From NCBI GenBank assembly GCA_937139565.1, contig CAKZQH010000085.1, positions 1 through 43,416 on the forward strand: a stretch of DNA of 43,416 bases, given 5' to 3'. This document shows positions 1-7,586 of this stretch, piece after piece. Origin of the DNA: an uncultured Nitrospiraceae bacterium. GTDB taxonomy: Bacteria; Nitrospirota; Thermodesulfovibrionia; Thermodesulfovibrionales; Thermodesulfovibrionaceae. The stretch's first letter is position 1; the number at the start of each line of letters is the position of its first letter. A model generated the notes under the pieces. The model had not been told where the DNA came from and did no database searches. It saw only the letters and a program-made list of their open reading frames with translations. Position numbers and translations under genes: made by a program.

Positions 1-225
1 ATTCATCTTTTGATTCAAGTTATACGGGTAAAGATTTTTGATATTAGTAAACAAAGAAAGAGAGAAATTGGCTTTAAGAAGAGTAAAAGACTTTAGACTA
101 CATTAGGTGGGAAAGGAAAATATGAGTTCTGAAATATTTAGTTTTTTTAAATAAAATATGCCCTAAATTGATGAAGTCGGGTTATACTTATTTTTGGATC
201 TCAAAAAAGGGGATTTCTCTTACTG

Positions 226-234
226 TGGTATAAT
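226..234 (+). promoter_or_regulatory. Extended -10 promoter before the methyltransferase gene
   Basis: TGG-TATAAT is a perfect -10 hexamer with the extended TGn motif. It ends 9 bases before the ATG at 244, so the predicted transcript would start about 3 bases before the start codon. No Shine-Dalgarno sequence is visible, which fits a leaderless or near-leaderless mRNA. No convincing -35 is present. The rest of bases 1-243 is AT-rich with no gene I can support; a frame open from base 1 to a stop near 99 could be the tail of an upstream gene but is not recognisable. Confidence 0.45.
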
Positions 235-243
235 ATTTAAGTT

Positions 244-1179
244 ATGAAAAGTTTTTTGTTAGACTATCTTATCTGTCCTGCTTGTTTACCTAAGGAATTA
301 CCTCTTATACTCCAAGCCTTTGAAATTCATGGAGATGATGTTTTAATTGGAGTAATAAAATGTGCCTATTGTGGAGCTTCCTATCGAATTGAAGAGGGTA
401 TTGCCATATTACATCCTGATCCAAACTGGACTCCTTCTTCTAATAAATACGAAACTCCAAAGGTCGTATCCTCTTATCTTTGGAGCCATTACGGAGACGG
501 GCTTAATGATTCTGAATGGATTGATGCCTATAGGGGTTGGGTAAATTTGATTGAAGACTGCGAAGGTCCATCTCTTGATATTGGTTGTGCTACTGGAAGA
601 TTTACCTTTGAAATGACAGCTAAAAGTAGTTTTTCTGTGGGGATTGATTTATCTTTCAGTTTTATAAGGACTTCGAGGCGATTAATGCAAGAGCGTAGTG
701 TTACGTTTGAACTAATAGAAGAAGGCGAGATTACCACTCCTGTTGAGATAATTCTTCCAAATCATTTAAAAACTGAAAATTTAGAGTTTGTTGTTGCAGA
801 TGCTATGAGACTTCCTTTGAGGCGAGAACTTTTTGAATGTGTGGCTTCCCTAAATATTATTGACAAGTTACCAAATCCTCTTTTGCACCTTGAAGAAATG
901 AGCCGTGTTGCTAAAAGCACTAAAGCCCAGTTTCTCCTTTCTGATCCTTACTCTTGGTCTGAGGAGGTTACTGATTCAAACAATTGGCTTGGTGGTAAGA
1001 AACAAGGAGAATTTCGTGGATTTGGAGAGGATAATGTGGCTAAGCTCATCGAGGGATGGGGAAATAAAATCTCTCCCACATGGAAAATTACTCATAAAGG
1101 GATTCAATTATGGAAGATAAGAAATCACAGGAATCACTATGAGTTTATAAAAAGTCGTTACTTACGAGCGTTTCGATGA
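244..1179 (+). CDS. Trm112-like zinc domain plus SAM-dependent methyltransferase
   Basis: The 311-residue protein has an N-terminal Trm112/UPF0434-like zinc-ribbon region with CxxC pairs at C11/C14 and C40/C43. A class I methyltransferase domain follows: motif I LDIGCATGRF at 111-120, the acidic ribose-binding residue in VGID at about D135, and a later VADAMRLPL stretch typical of Methyltransf_11. The substrate cannot be told from sequence; proteins of this build act on small molecules, quinones or macromolecules. The gene ends in a 4-bp ATGA overlap with the molybdopterin oxidoreductase, so the two are probably translationally coupled and may work together. There is no signal peptide or membrane segment. 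Domain calls are firm; the biological role is unknown. Confidence 0.8.
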   Translation: MKSFLLDYLICPACLPKELPLILQAFEIHGDDVLIGVIKCAYCGASYRIEEGIAILHPDPNWTPSSNKYETPKVVSSYLWSHYGDGLNDSEWIDAYRGWVNLIEDCEGPSLDIGCATGRFTFEMTAKSSFSVGIDLSFSFIRTSRRLMQERSVTFELIEEGEITTPVEIILPNHLKTENLEFVVADAMRLPLRRELFECVASLNIIDKLPNPLLHLEEMSRVAKSTKAQFLLSDPYSWSEEVTDSNNWLGGKKQGEFRGFGEDNVAKLIEGWGNKISPTWKITHKGIQLWKIRNHRNHYEFIKSRYLRAFR

Positions 1180-3221
1180 AGAAAATAACTGTTTGTAGGC
1201 TTTGTTCTGCCTGTTGCCCCATAGAAGTAGAGGTTTCAGAGGGTGTTTTAATTGGTGCAAGAAGAATCACAGCCTTCGAGAGAGTTATCACCTGTCCTAA
1301 ACTTCAAAATGCAAAGAGTATTGTTTATTCAAAAGAACGCATTCTTAAACCTCTCCTTAGAGACTCACTTAAAGAGGACTTTAAAGAGGTCTCTTGGCAA
1401 GAGGCGCTTAACTTTATAGCAGAAAAAACACAAAGCATAGTGGAAAAAAATGGTCCTCAGTCAGTCGCACTTCTTAGAGGCATGGCAGCAGATTGGGGAA
1501 CTCCATGGGATTATGCAGTGAGATTAATGAGTGCTCTTGGTTCTCCCAATGCCCTGGGAAATGGCTCAGTGTGCTTTGTTGCAAGAGAAATGGCTCATAC
1601 ATATACCTATGGAGCAATGACAATTCCTCAAGTTAAGGACTCTAAGTGCATAGTTATTTGGGGCAAAAACGACAGAAACACAGCACCTACAATGGCTGAG
1701 GGAATCATTTACGCAAAAGATAAGGGTGCTAAATTAATAGTGATTGATCCTGTAAAAACCTTTTTCGCTGATATGGCTGATATATGGTTAAGAGTAAAGC
1801 CAGGACATGATGGAATTCTTGCAATGGCTATGATAAAGGTGATTTTAGAGGAAGGGCTCTTTGATAGAGAATTTGTATTCAAGTGGTGCCTTGGATTGGA
1901 CAAATTGGAGAGTGTCATATCAAAACTAAATTTAGAGGATGCCTCATTAAAAACAGGGGTGCCATTAGATTTGATTCAAAAGACAGCAAGAGAATACGCT
2001 ACTAGCAAACCAGCCTGTATTATCGATGGAAATGGTTTAGATATGCAACTTGATGTTTTTAACACAACCCGTTGTGTTTCTATTTTGAGAGCTTTGACTG
2101 GAAATATTGACATTGTAGGAGGAGACTTTCTTCCCCAGCCAATTCCTCTAAGAAATATCCAACTTAAGGATAAGGTATCTAATGTGCCTTCTGTCATGCA
2201 AAATTATCCTCTCTTTGAAAGATTTCATCCTACCTGGGGACTACATGGGCAGTCATCATTGATTGACTCAATTATCGATGAGAAACCCTATCCTGTGAAA
2301 ATGCTTTTTGTGCAATCGGGAAATCCGGTGGTAACTATGATGGACTCTAATAGAGTAAAAAAAGCCTTTCAGAAACTTGACTGTGTTGTGATGATAGATC
2401 CCTTTATGAATAAAACATCCCATTTCGCAAATGTAATTCTTCCAGCTTGTACTTGCTTTGAGAAAACCCAGATTAACAGAGCATACATCAGACATTGCTT
2501 TATTATGCTTCAACATAAGGTAATAGAACCCCTCGGTGAAAGCAAATCGGACATTGAGATAGTCTTTGAAATCGCCCGTGCACTTGGGCTTAATGATTAT
2601 TTTCCCTGGAACAGTGTTGAAGAGGCTTTAGATTATCAATTAGAGCCTACTGGTCTAACAATAGATGCTCTAAAGGAAAATCCGTCTGGTATTTGGTATG
2701 AAAGACCGAAAGAGAGAAAATTCATAGAAAAAGGCTTTAAAACACCCTCACAGAAGGTTGAAATATTCTCTGAGAGGCTATCTCAGGCAGGATATGACCC
2801 TGTGCCTTACTCAAGTGGTTTTCCTCAAAATCTAATTGGATTTGCTAAAGAGAACTTATCCTTTATTGGAATAAGTGGTGAAAGAGTCACTCCTTATACT
2901 CACACCCAGTTTAGAAGAATTGAAGAACTTAGAAAGCTTGACAGAGAGCCATATGTAGATATAAATTTCGAGGATGCAGCGAGATTAGAGATAAAAAGGG
3001 AAGACCTTGTAAGAGTTTCTACACCAAAAGGATCCATTGAAATGAAAGCAAGACTGACAGATCTCATACCTTCAGGAGTGATAAGAATTGCCTGGGGTTG
3101 GGGAGAGGAAAGTGAGCTCTGGAACCTAAATGCAATTACCGATGACCTTGAGCGTGACCCTGTTACCTGTACTCCTCCTGGACGAAGTTTCTGCTGTAGT
3201 GTTGAAAAAGTAGATAAGTAG
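1176..3221 (+). CDS. Molybdopterin-dependent oxidoreductase, DMSO reductase superfamily
   Basis: This 681-residue protein has the N-terminal [4Fe-4S] ligand set of the family (C7, C10, C13 or C14, and C40). The molybdopterin oxidoreductase core follows, and a C-terminal dinucleotide-binding domain lies from about 565, including TPKGSIEMKARLTDLIPSG. The likely Mo/W ligand is Cys133 in GNGSVCFVARE, where formate dehydrogenases may carry Cys or Sec and nitrate reductases Cys or Asp. No twin-arginine signal is present, so it should be cytoplasmic. No NrfC-like Fe-S subunit or NrfD-like anchor is adjacent, which is unusual for Phs/Psr-type complexes. The start overlaps the methyltransferase stop (ATGA). 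The substrate is not assignable: thiosulfate/polysulfide-type reductase, formate dehydrogenase-like or hydratase-like enzymes are all possible. Confidence 0.85.
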   Translation: MKKITVCRLCSACCPIEVEVSEGVLIGARRITAFERVITCPKLQNAKSIVYSKERILKPLLRDSLKEDFKEVSWQEALNFIAEKTQSIVEKNGPQSVALLRGMAADWGTPWDYAVRLMSALGSPNALGNGSVCFVAREMAHTYTYGAMTIPQVKDSKCIVIWGKNDRNTAPTMAEGIIYAKDKGAKLIVIDPVKTFFADMADIWLRVKPGHDGILAMAMIKVILEEGLFDREFVFKWCLGLDKLESVISKLNLEDASLKTGVPLDLIQKTAREYATSKPACIIDGNGLDMQLDVFNTTRCVSILRALTGNIDIVGGDFLPQPIPLRNIQLKDKVSNVPSVMQNYPLFERFHPTWGLHGQSSLIDSIIDEKPYPVKMLFVQSGNPVVTMMDSNRVKKAFQKLDCVVMIDPFMNKTSHFANVILPACTCFEKTQINRAYIRHCFIMLQHKVIEPLGESKSDIEIVFEIARALGLNDYFPWNSVEEALDYQLEPTGLTIDALKENPSGIWYERPKERKFIEKGFKTPSQKVEIFSERLSQAGYDPVPYSSGFPQNLIGFAKENLSFIGISGERVTPYTHTQFRRIEELRKLDREPYVDINFEDAARLEIKREDLVRVSTPKGSIEMKARLTDLIPSGVIRIAWGWGEESELWNLNAITDDLERDPVTCTPPGRSFCCSVEKVDK

Positions 3222-3257
3222 TGTTGCTAAAATTTTGTAAGAAGGAGTTTTAAACTC

Positions 3258-4412
3258 ATGGGGCTTCTTCATAAATTGAGTCCACTTTTTAAAAAAAGAA
3301 AGGTCGTAGCGCTTATTATTTTTCTCTTATTAATTGGGGTAATCGCAGGTGTTTTTTATATCAGAAACAAGAAAGATTTGAATTTACTTGCTGTCGAAAA
3401 GAAGAAAATAGTTCGTTCCATTTATGCCTCCGGATACATTGATTCATCGGATAGTGTATCAATAAAAACTCAGGTTTCAGGATATATAAAGCGAATATAT
3501 GTAAAAGAAAACGATTCTGTTAGCCCTCGCCAGATTTTGGCAGAGCTTGATCGAGATGTGGTAGAGGAGAACTTAAAGGAGGTTTCAGCACAGATTAAAA
3601 TCTTTACAGAGAGGCTAAAACCAGAGTCTCAATTTAGAAGAGAGAATGAAAGGCTTATTGCAATTAAAAAAGAGGAGATGGAAAATTTAAAAAACATATA
3701 CGAAAGAAGAAAGAAACTTTATGAGGAAGAATTAGTGTCAAGAGAACACATGGATGATATCAAGAAAAAATACGAGATTTCTAAGCTTGATTACGAAAGG
3801 CAGATTAGTAGCTATACTGATTCTATAACCACAATGCAGTTAAATCTAAAATCCTTAAAGGCTAGAGAGAGTTCACTAAGAGCAGAACTGGATAAATACT
3901 TTATAAAATCTCCAATCGGTGGCAAGGTTTTAAGAAAATTTGTTAACGAAGGAGAATATGTAAATCCACTTTCTAATAATTTGTTATTTACCGTAGGAAA
4001 CATGAAAAACATAGAAACAGTTTTGTTAGTTGATGAGGAGTATGGACCTTATATAAAAAATAATATGAAAGTTCTCATCTCCCTCGATTCCTATCCAAAT
4101 GAGGTTTTTACTGGATTTATAAAGTCAATAGAGGCTCAGTCAGACCGATCCCAGAGAACACTCAAAGTAAAGGCAGATGTGGACTATAAGGATAAAACTG
4201 TTATTTTCAATATGACTGTGGAAGGCAATATAATTTTAGATGAAATAGAGGGAATTTTTGTTCCTGTCACAGCCTATAAAGACGGTTATGTAGAGGTTTT
4301 TAGTAAGGGGAAGGTGGAAAAAAGGCAAGTAAAGATTGATAATTTTAGAGTAAATGGTCAATATAGGGTATTGGAGGGGCTGAAGGAAGGAGAAAGAATA
4401 ATAGTTCCATGA
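3258..4412 (+). CDS. HlyD/MacA-type periplasmic adaptor (membrane fusion protein)
   Basis: The 384-residue protein has a membrane anchor at about residues 16-36. A split biotinyl-lipoyl domain begins around SIKTQVSGYIKRIYVKENDS (near 75-95), an alpha-helical coiled-coil hairpin rich in K/E/R spans about 100-210, and the second lipoyl half is seen in FIKSPIGGKVLRKFVNEGEY. Beta-barrel and membrane-proximal regions follow. This is the RND/MacA adaptor architecture linking an inner-membrane ABC transporter to an outer-membrane channel. An AAGGAG ribosome site lies about 11 bases before the ATG. It overlaps the permease gene by 4 bp, and the next two genes supply the permease and ATPase. No TolC-like gene is in the window. 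The exported substrate is unknown. Confidence 0.88.
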   Translation: MGLLHKLSPLFKKRKVVALIIFLLLIGVIAGVFYIRNKKDLNLLAVEKKKIVRSIYASGYIDSSDSVSIKTQVSGYIKRIYVKENDSVSPRQILAELDRDVVEENLKEVSAQIKIFTERLKPESQFRRENERLIAIKKEEMENLKNIYERRKKLYEEELVSREHMDDIKKKYEISKLDYERQISSYTDSITTMQLNLKSLKARESSLRAELDKYFIKSPIGGKVLRKFVNEGEYVNPLSNNLLFTVGNMKNIETVLLVDEEYGPYIKNNMKVLISLDSYPNEVFTGFIKSIEAQSDRSQRTLKVKADVDYKDKTVIFNMTVEGNIILDEIEGIFVPVTAYKDGYVEVFSKGKVEKRQVKIDNFRVNGQYRVLEGLKEGERIIVP

Positions 4413-5665
4413 ATAGCCATATTTTTTTCATTATCTTAAAATTCCTGCTTGTCCGTAAAAGACAGACCTTAGTTTCCATAATGGGTGTTTCCATAGGAGT
4501 GGCTGCTTTTGTGGTTATGGCATCACTTATGAATGGTTTCCAGAAACATTTTATTCAACAAGCAATTGATCTTAATGCACACATAACGGTAAAGGTAAAG
4601 CCAGTAGAGGAGGCACAAAAAATCTTAGAAAAATATTATGGAAAAGGTGCGGAATATGAAATCTTAGGATCAAAACCCAAAGAGGAACTTGATAAAATTG
4701 TTGACTATCGATACATTCTTGAACGGTACTCAAAAGAGCAATCAGTTCTTGGAATTTCTCCTCATCTTACAGGCCAGGCCATAATAAAATATGGCATAAT
4801 TGAGAAGCCTGCAACAATGGTAGGCATTGAACCTGCTCTTGAAAGAAGGGCATCAGTTATTGATAAGTTCATAGTCAACAAAAAACTTGATACCCTTGTT
4901 TCAGATAGAAATTCGATAATTATAGGAAAGCTTCTTGCTAAAGATCTGGGAATTCACGAAATAGGAAGAAAGGTTCTTATTACAGCTCCAAATGGTAATA
5001 CAAGAGTTTTCAAAGTAGTTGATTTTTTCGATTCAGGAATAACTTCCCTTGATCAGACCAGAGTTTATATAAATTTAAGGACCCTTCAGAGCCTTCTTGA
5101 TAAGCCAGATCAGATTAACGAGATAATTTTAAAGCTCAAAGATGTAAATTTAGCTGAAAAACTATCGAAACAAATCACTCTTGAAACAGGATACTACGCT
5201 GAAAGCTGGCAGCGAGCCTATAGAAATTTTCTTCAGCTGTTTAAAATCCAAAACTATATTACATACATGATTGTCTTTGCTATCCTGATAGTTTCAGCTT
5301 TTGGGATATTTAATATAATTATGATGACAGTTATGGATAAAAGAAAGGACATATCAATTCTTAAAGCAATGGGATTTGAAAGCATTGATATCATAAGAAT
5401 TTTCACATATCAAGGAGTTTTTATTGGTTTTTTGGGTGCAATTTTTGGATTACTTATTGGTTATTTAATTCAAAACTGGTTGGCATCTATAAATATTGAT
5501 GTAGAAGGAATCGTAAGAACCAAAGGTTTTGTTCTTGATAGAAGTCCTGTTTACTATTTTTATGGAGTAATTTTTGCATTCCTTTTTTCATTTATTGCTT
5601 CCTTTTATCCATCTTATAGAGCAGCCAAACTTAATCCTGTGGATATTTTCAGGAGCGGTGCTTGA
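4409..5665 (+). CDS. ABC transporter permease, LolC/MacB (FtsX) family
   Basis: The 418-residue permease has one N-terminal transmembrane helix (about 20-43), a long extracytoplasmic domain (about 45-280) and three C-terminal helices (about 283-310, 336-356 and 381-402), the standard type VII/FtsX topology. The N-terminal sequence RKRQTLVSIMGVSIGVAAF followed by MNGFQ and a downstream AHI strongly resembles LolC/LolE lipoprotein-release permeases. The partner gene, however, is a MacA-like adaptor, which LolCDE systems do not use. It overlaps the adaptor by 4 bp (ATGA) and the ATPase by 4 bp (TTGA). A single permease gene implies a homodimer. A mechanotransmission role moving a lipid-linked or amphipathic substrate is inferred from the family. 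Confidence 0.87.
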   Translation: MNSHIFFIILKFLLVRKRQTLVSIMGVSIGVAAFVVMASLMNGFQKHFIQQAIDLNAHITVKVKPVEEAQKILEKYYGKGAEYEILGSKPKEELDKIVDYRYILERYSKEQSVLGISPHLTGQAIIKYGIIEKPATMVGIEPALERRASVIDKFIVNKKLDTLVSDRNSIIIGKLLAKDLGIHEIGRKVLITAPNGNTRVFKVVDFFDSGITSLDQTRVYINLRTLQSLLDKPDQINEIILKLKDVNLAEKLSKQITLETGYYAESWQRAYRNFLQLFKIQNYITYMIVFAILIVSAFGIFNIIMMTVMDKRKDISILKAMGFESIDIIRIFTYQGVFIGFLGAIFGLLIGYLIQNWLASINIDVEGIVRTKGFVLDRSPVYYFYGVIFAFLFSFIASFYPSYRAAKLNPVDIFRSGA

Positions 5666-6324
5666 GCTGTATTGTTAAGGTAGAAAATATAAAAAAGAGG
5701 ATAGGGGTTGAAGAAATACTGAAAGGTATTTCCCTTGAAATTAGAGGAGGAGAATTCACTTGTATAGTTGGTCCATCTGGCTCAGGTAAAAGTACTTTGC
5801 TTTATATTTTAGGACTTCTTGACATTCCAACTGAGGGAAAGGTGTTCATTTGTGAATCTCCCATTGATTTTAAAGATGAAAAATTTCTTTCACGGATAAG
5901 AAATGAGAAGTTTGGTTTTATCTTTCAGTTTCATTATCTTCTGCCTGAGTTCACTGCTCAGGAAAATGTTATGATTCCCATGCTTAAAAAGGGAGTTCAA
6001 ATAGAAAAAGCAAAGGAACGTGCAATTTTTCTTCTTGATAGCCTTGGACTCCGTTTAAAGGCATCAAAAAGGATTTATCAACTATCTGGTGGTGAGCAGC
6101 AAAGAGTTGCAATTGCTCGGGCACTTGCGAATGATCCAGAGCTTATAATTGCAGATGAACCAACAGGTAATCTTGATTCTAAGAATACTGAGAATGTTAT
6201 GACGATATTTAAACAATTAAACCAAGAAGGTAAAACCATATTAATGGTTACCCATGATTTAGAGCTTACCCGTTATGCAACAGGATTAATAAAAATAAGA
6301 GATGGTCTGCTCGACAAGGTATAA
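5662..6324 (+). CDS. ABC transporter ATP-binding protein, MacB/LolD-type
   Basis: The 220-residue ATPase carries every motif of a functional nucleotide-binding domain: Walker A GPSGSGKST at 37-45, a Q-loop in FGFIFQFHYLLPEFTA, signature LSGGEQQRVAIARAL, Walker B LIIADEPTGNLD and the switch histidine in MVTHDLEL. FQFHYLLPEFTAQENV is the hallmark of the LolD/MacB subfamily. The start is a TTG sharing bases with the permease stop (TTGA), so translation is probably coupled. It closes the adaptor-permease-ATPase operon. A 1.26-kb gene-free stretch follows it. Confidence 0.92.
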   Translation: MSCIVKVENIKKRIGVEEILKGISLEIRGGEFTCIVGPSGSGKSTLLYILGLLDIPTEGKVFICESPIDFKDEKFLSRIRNEKFGFIFQFHYLLPEFTAQENVMIPMLKKGVQIEKAKERAIFLLDSLGLRLKASKRIYQLSGGEQQRVAIARALANDPELIIADEPTGNLDSKNTENVMTIFKQLNQEGKTILMVTHDLELTRYATGLIKIRDGLLDKV

Positions 6325-6676
6325 GGGATTTCTTAATTTAAAGGCAGAAATTGTTCTCTCTACAAGAATCCAAATAGGGCTAAGTCTTTGTAAACCCAAC
6401 TTCATCACAAGAAACTTAAAAACCACTGTAAATCAATGAGTTATCATCTACAAATTATTCTACATACTCTCTAAACTATTTTTAAACCATCTGATTTTCC
6501 TCTAACTGTCTATATTTTCCTCCTCCATTGTTATCTCATTTGCGAATCTGATCATCTCTCTTCGTTCCCTCTATTCTCGCAATTAGAACCTCTCGCCCTC
6601 TTCTGTCATTGCGAGCCCCCTCTTCTGTCATTGCGAGGATTTTCTCTTGTTGTCAATGCGAGGCTTTTCTTTTGTT

Positions 6677-6756
6677 GTCATTGCGAGCGAAGCGAAGCAA
6701 TCTCGTCGTTCCTGCTACTTGGACGAAATGAGATTCCTCACTTCGTTCGGAATGAC
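6677..6756. repeat. 80-bp palindromic intergenic repeat (GTCATTGCGAG...GGAATGAC)
   Basis: The left arm starts GTCATTGCGAGCGAAGCGAA and continues to ATCTC. The right arm runs from GAGATTCC to GGAATGAC. Reverse-complementing the right arm gives GTCATTCCGAACGAAGTGAG and then GAATCTC, a 27-28-base imperfect inverted repeat around a centre at about 6705-6729. It is not coding in any convincing way. Repeats with this GTCATTGCGAG...GAAGCAATCTC signature occur between genes in several bacterial phyla, as I recall. It is probably a REP- or MITE-like element that can form a long hairpin. Confidence 0.75.
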
Positions 6757-6768
6757 GGTGGAGGAGGA

Positions 6769-7140
6769 GTCATTGCGAGCGAAGCGAAGGGATCTCGCCG
6801 TTGCCTCTTCGTAGGCTTTACTTAGAGACTGCTTCGGGACATCGAGTCCCTCGCAGTGACAGCAAGAGACTGCCACGGCCAGTTCGTGGCCTCGCAGAGA
6901 CACCCTCTCCGTCATTGCGAGCGAAGCGAAGGGATCTCGCCGTTGCCTCTTTGTAGAATTTACTTAGAGACTGCTTCGGGGCATCGAGCCCCTCGCAGTG
7001 ACAGAAAGAGACTGCCACGGCCAGTTCGTGGCCTTGCAGTGACACCCTCTCCGTCATTGCGAGCGAAGAGAAGGGATCTCGTCGTTCCTGCTACTTGCAG
7101 TCTCTAAGGAGATTTTTGGTTCGCTCGGAACGAGGGCAAA
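6769..7140. repeat. Tandem 142-bp repeat units (two full, one partial) of the palindromic family
   Basis: GTCATTGCGAGCGAAG recurs at 6769, 6911 and 7053, exactly 142 bp apart each time. Units 6769-6910 and 6911-7052 differ at about 8 positions. The third unit keeps roughly its first 35 bases and then diverges into a degenerate right arm near 7110-7132. Each full unit contains an outer inverted repeat (GTCATTGCGAG with CTCGCAGTGAC, one mismatch). It also has a small hairpin, GGGAC-ATCGA-GTCCC in unit 1 and GGGGC-ATCGA-GCCCC in unit 2, and a second hairpin in GGCCA-GTTCG-TGGCC. Short open frames on both strands here come from the repeats and are not genes. Confidence 0.8.
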
Positions 7141-7150
7141 GGAAATATGA

Positions 7151-7288
7151 CCTCGAGATTCTCAATGTTTTGAAGATTATATAAGTGAGGGCATTAATAT
7201 AGTTAATGAGAGAGTAGCAGAGATTTTTTCTTACTTGCTAAGGCTTAAAGTTGGAGAGACAGTTGAGGAGACCTTATCAAAGGTTTGA
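7151..7288 (+). pseudogene. Possible remnant of an unidentified coding sequence
   Basis: A frame between stops at 7148-7150 and 7286-7288 encodes about 45 residues with a protein-like composition, including YISEGINIVNERVAEIFSYL and LRLKVGETVEETLSKV, which would form amphipathic helices. It has no usable start codon or ribosome site and begins right after the repeat cluster, so it may be the 3' end of a gene destroyed by repeat insertion. I do not recognise the family. It could also be chance open frame in AT-rich DNA. Confidence 0.25.
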
Positions 7289-7586
7289 TAGTTATAATAA
7301 GGATTAAAGAAACGCCGCCAATGATGGGAGAATTTTTTCGTTAATAAGAATCAGAAATGGATTGAGATGGATTTTTAGTTTGTTGACTATAAAATCAAGT
7401 TATAAAAAATCTCATAATTTAAGATTCTCATCTTTCCTTACTTTATATATCTAATAATTATCAAAACATATTCAGAGAAATATAAGTTATGCCATAAAGA
7501 GTGTTTGCTTAATGGATATTTATTTTAGGATATCAGGCTCATGTTAAAATAAATAGAAAGGAAATTAACTATAAAATATAAGGTAA

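Larger units (their letters stand above)
6325..7586. other. 1.26-kb gene-free region with repeats and a possible gene remnant
   Basis: This is the only long non-coding stretch in the window. Bases 6325-6600 are AT-rich and pyrimidine-biased on the + strand, with no gene, promoter or clear terminator. From about 6605 to 7140 there is a cluster of GTCATTGCGAG-type repeat arms (starts near 6605, 6627, 6652, 6677, 6769, 6911 and 7053). Bases 7151-7288 hold a short open frame that may be a gene relic. Bases 7289-7586 are very AT-rich. The mfd start at 7587 has only a weak AAGG-like ribosome site, and I see no confident promoter for it. Confidence 0.7.

Noticed and set aside
1572-1574. Selenocysteine at the Mo ligand position of the molybdopterin enzyme
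   Set aside because: The codon is TGC (Cys133) and the frame has no in-frame TGA.
6769-7085. CRISPR array
   Set aside because: The repeat unit is 142 bp and nearly continuous, with no short conserved repeats alternating with unique spacers, and no cas genes are nearby.
6631-7107. Several 60-83-codon open frames on both strands over the repeat cluster
   Set aside because: They are translations of the palindromic repeats, share the same repeated peptides (HCERSEAIS-like), lack ribosome sites and overlap each other on both strands.
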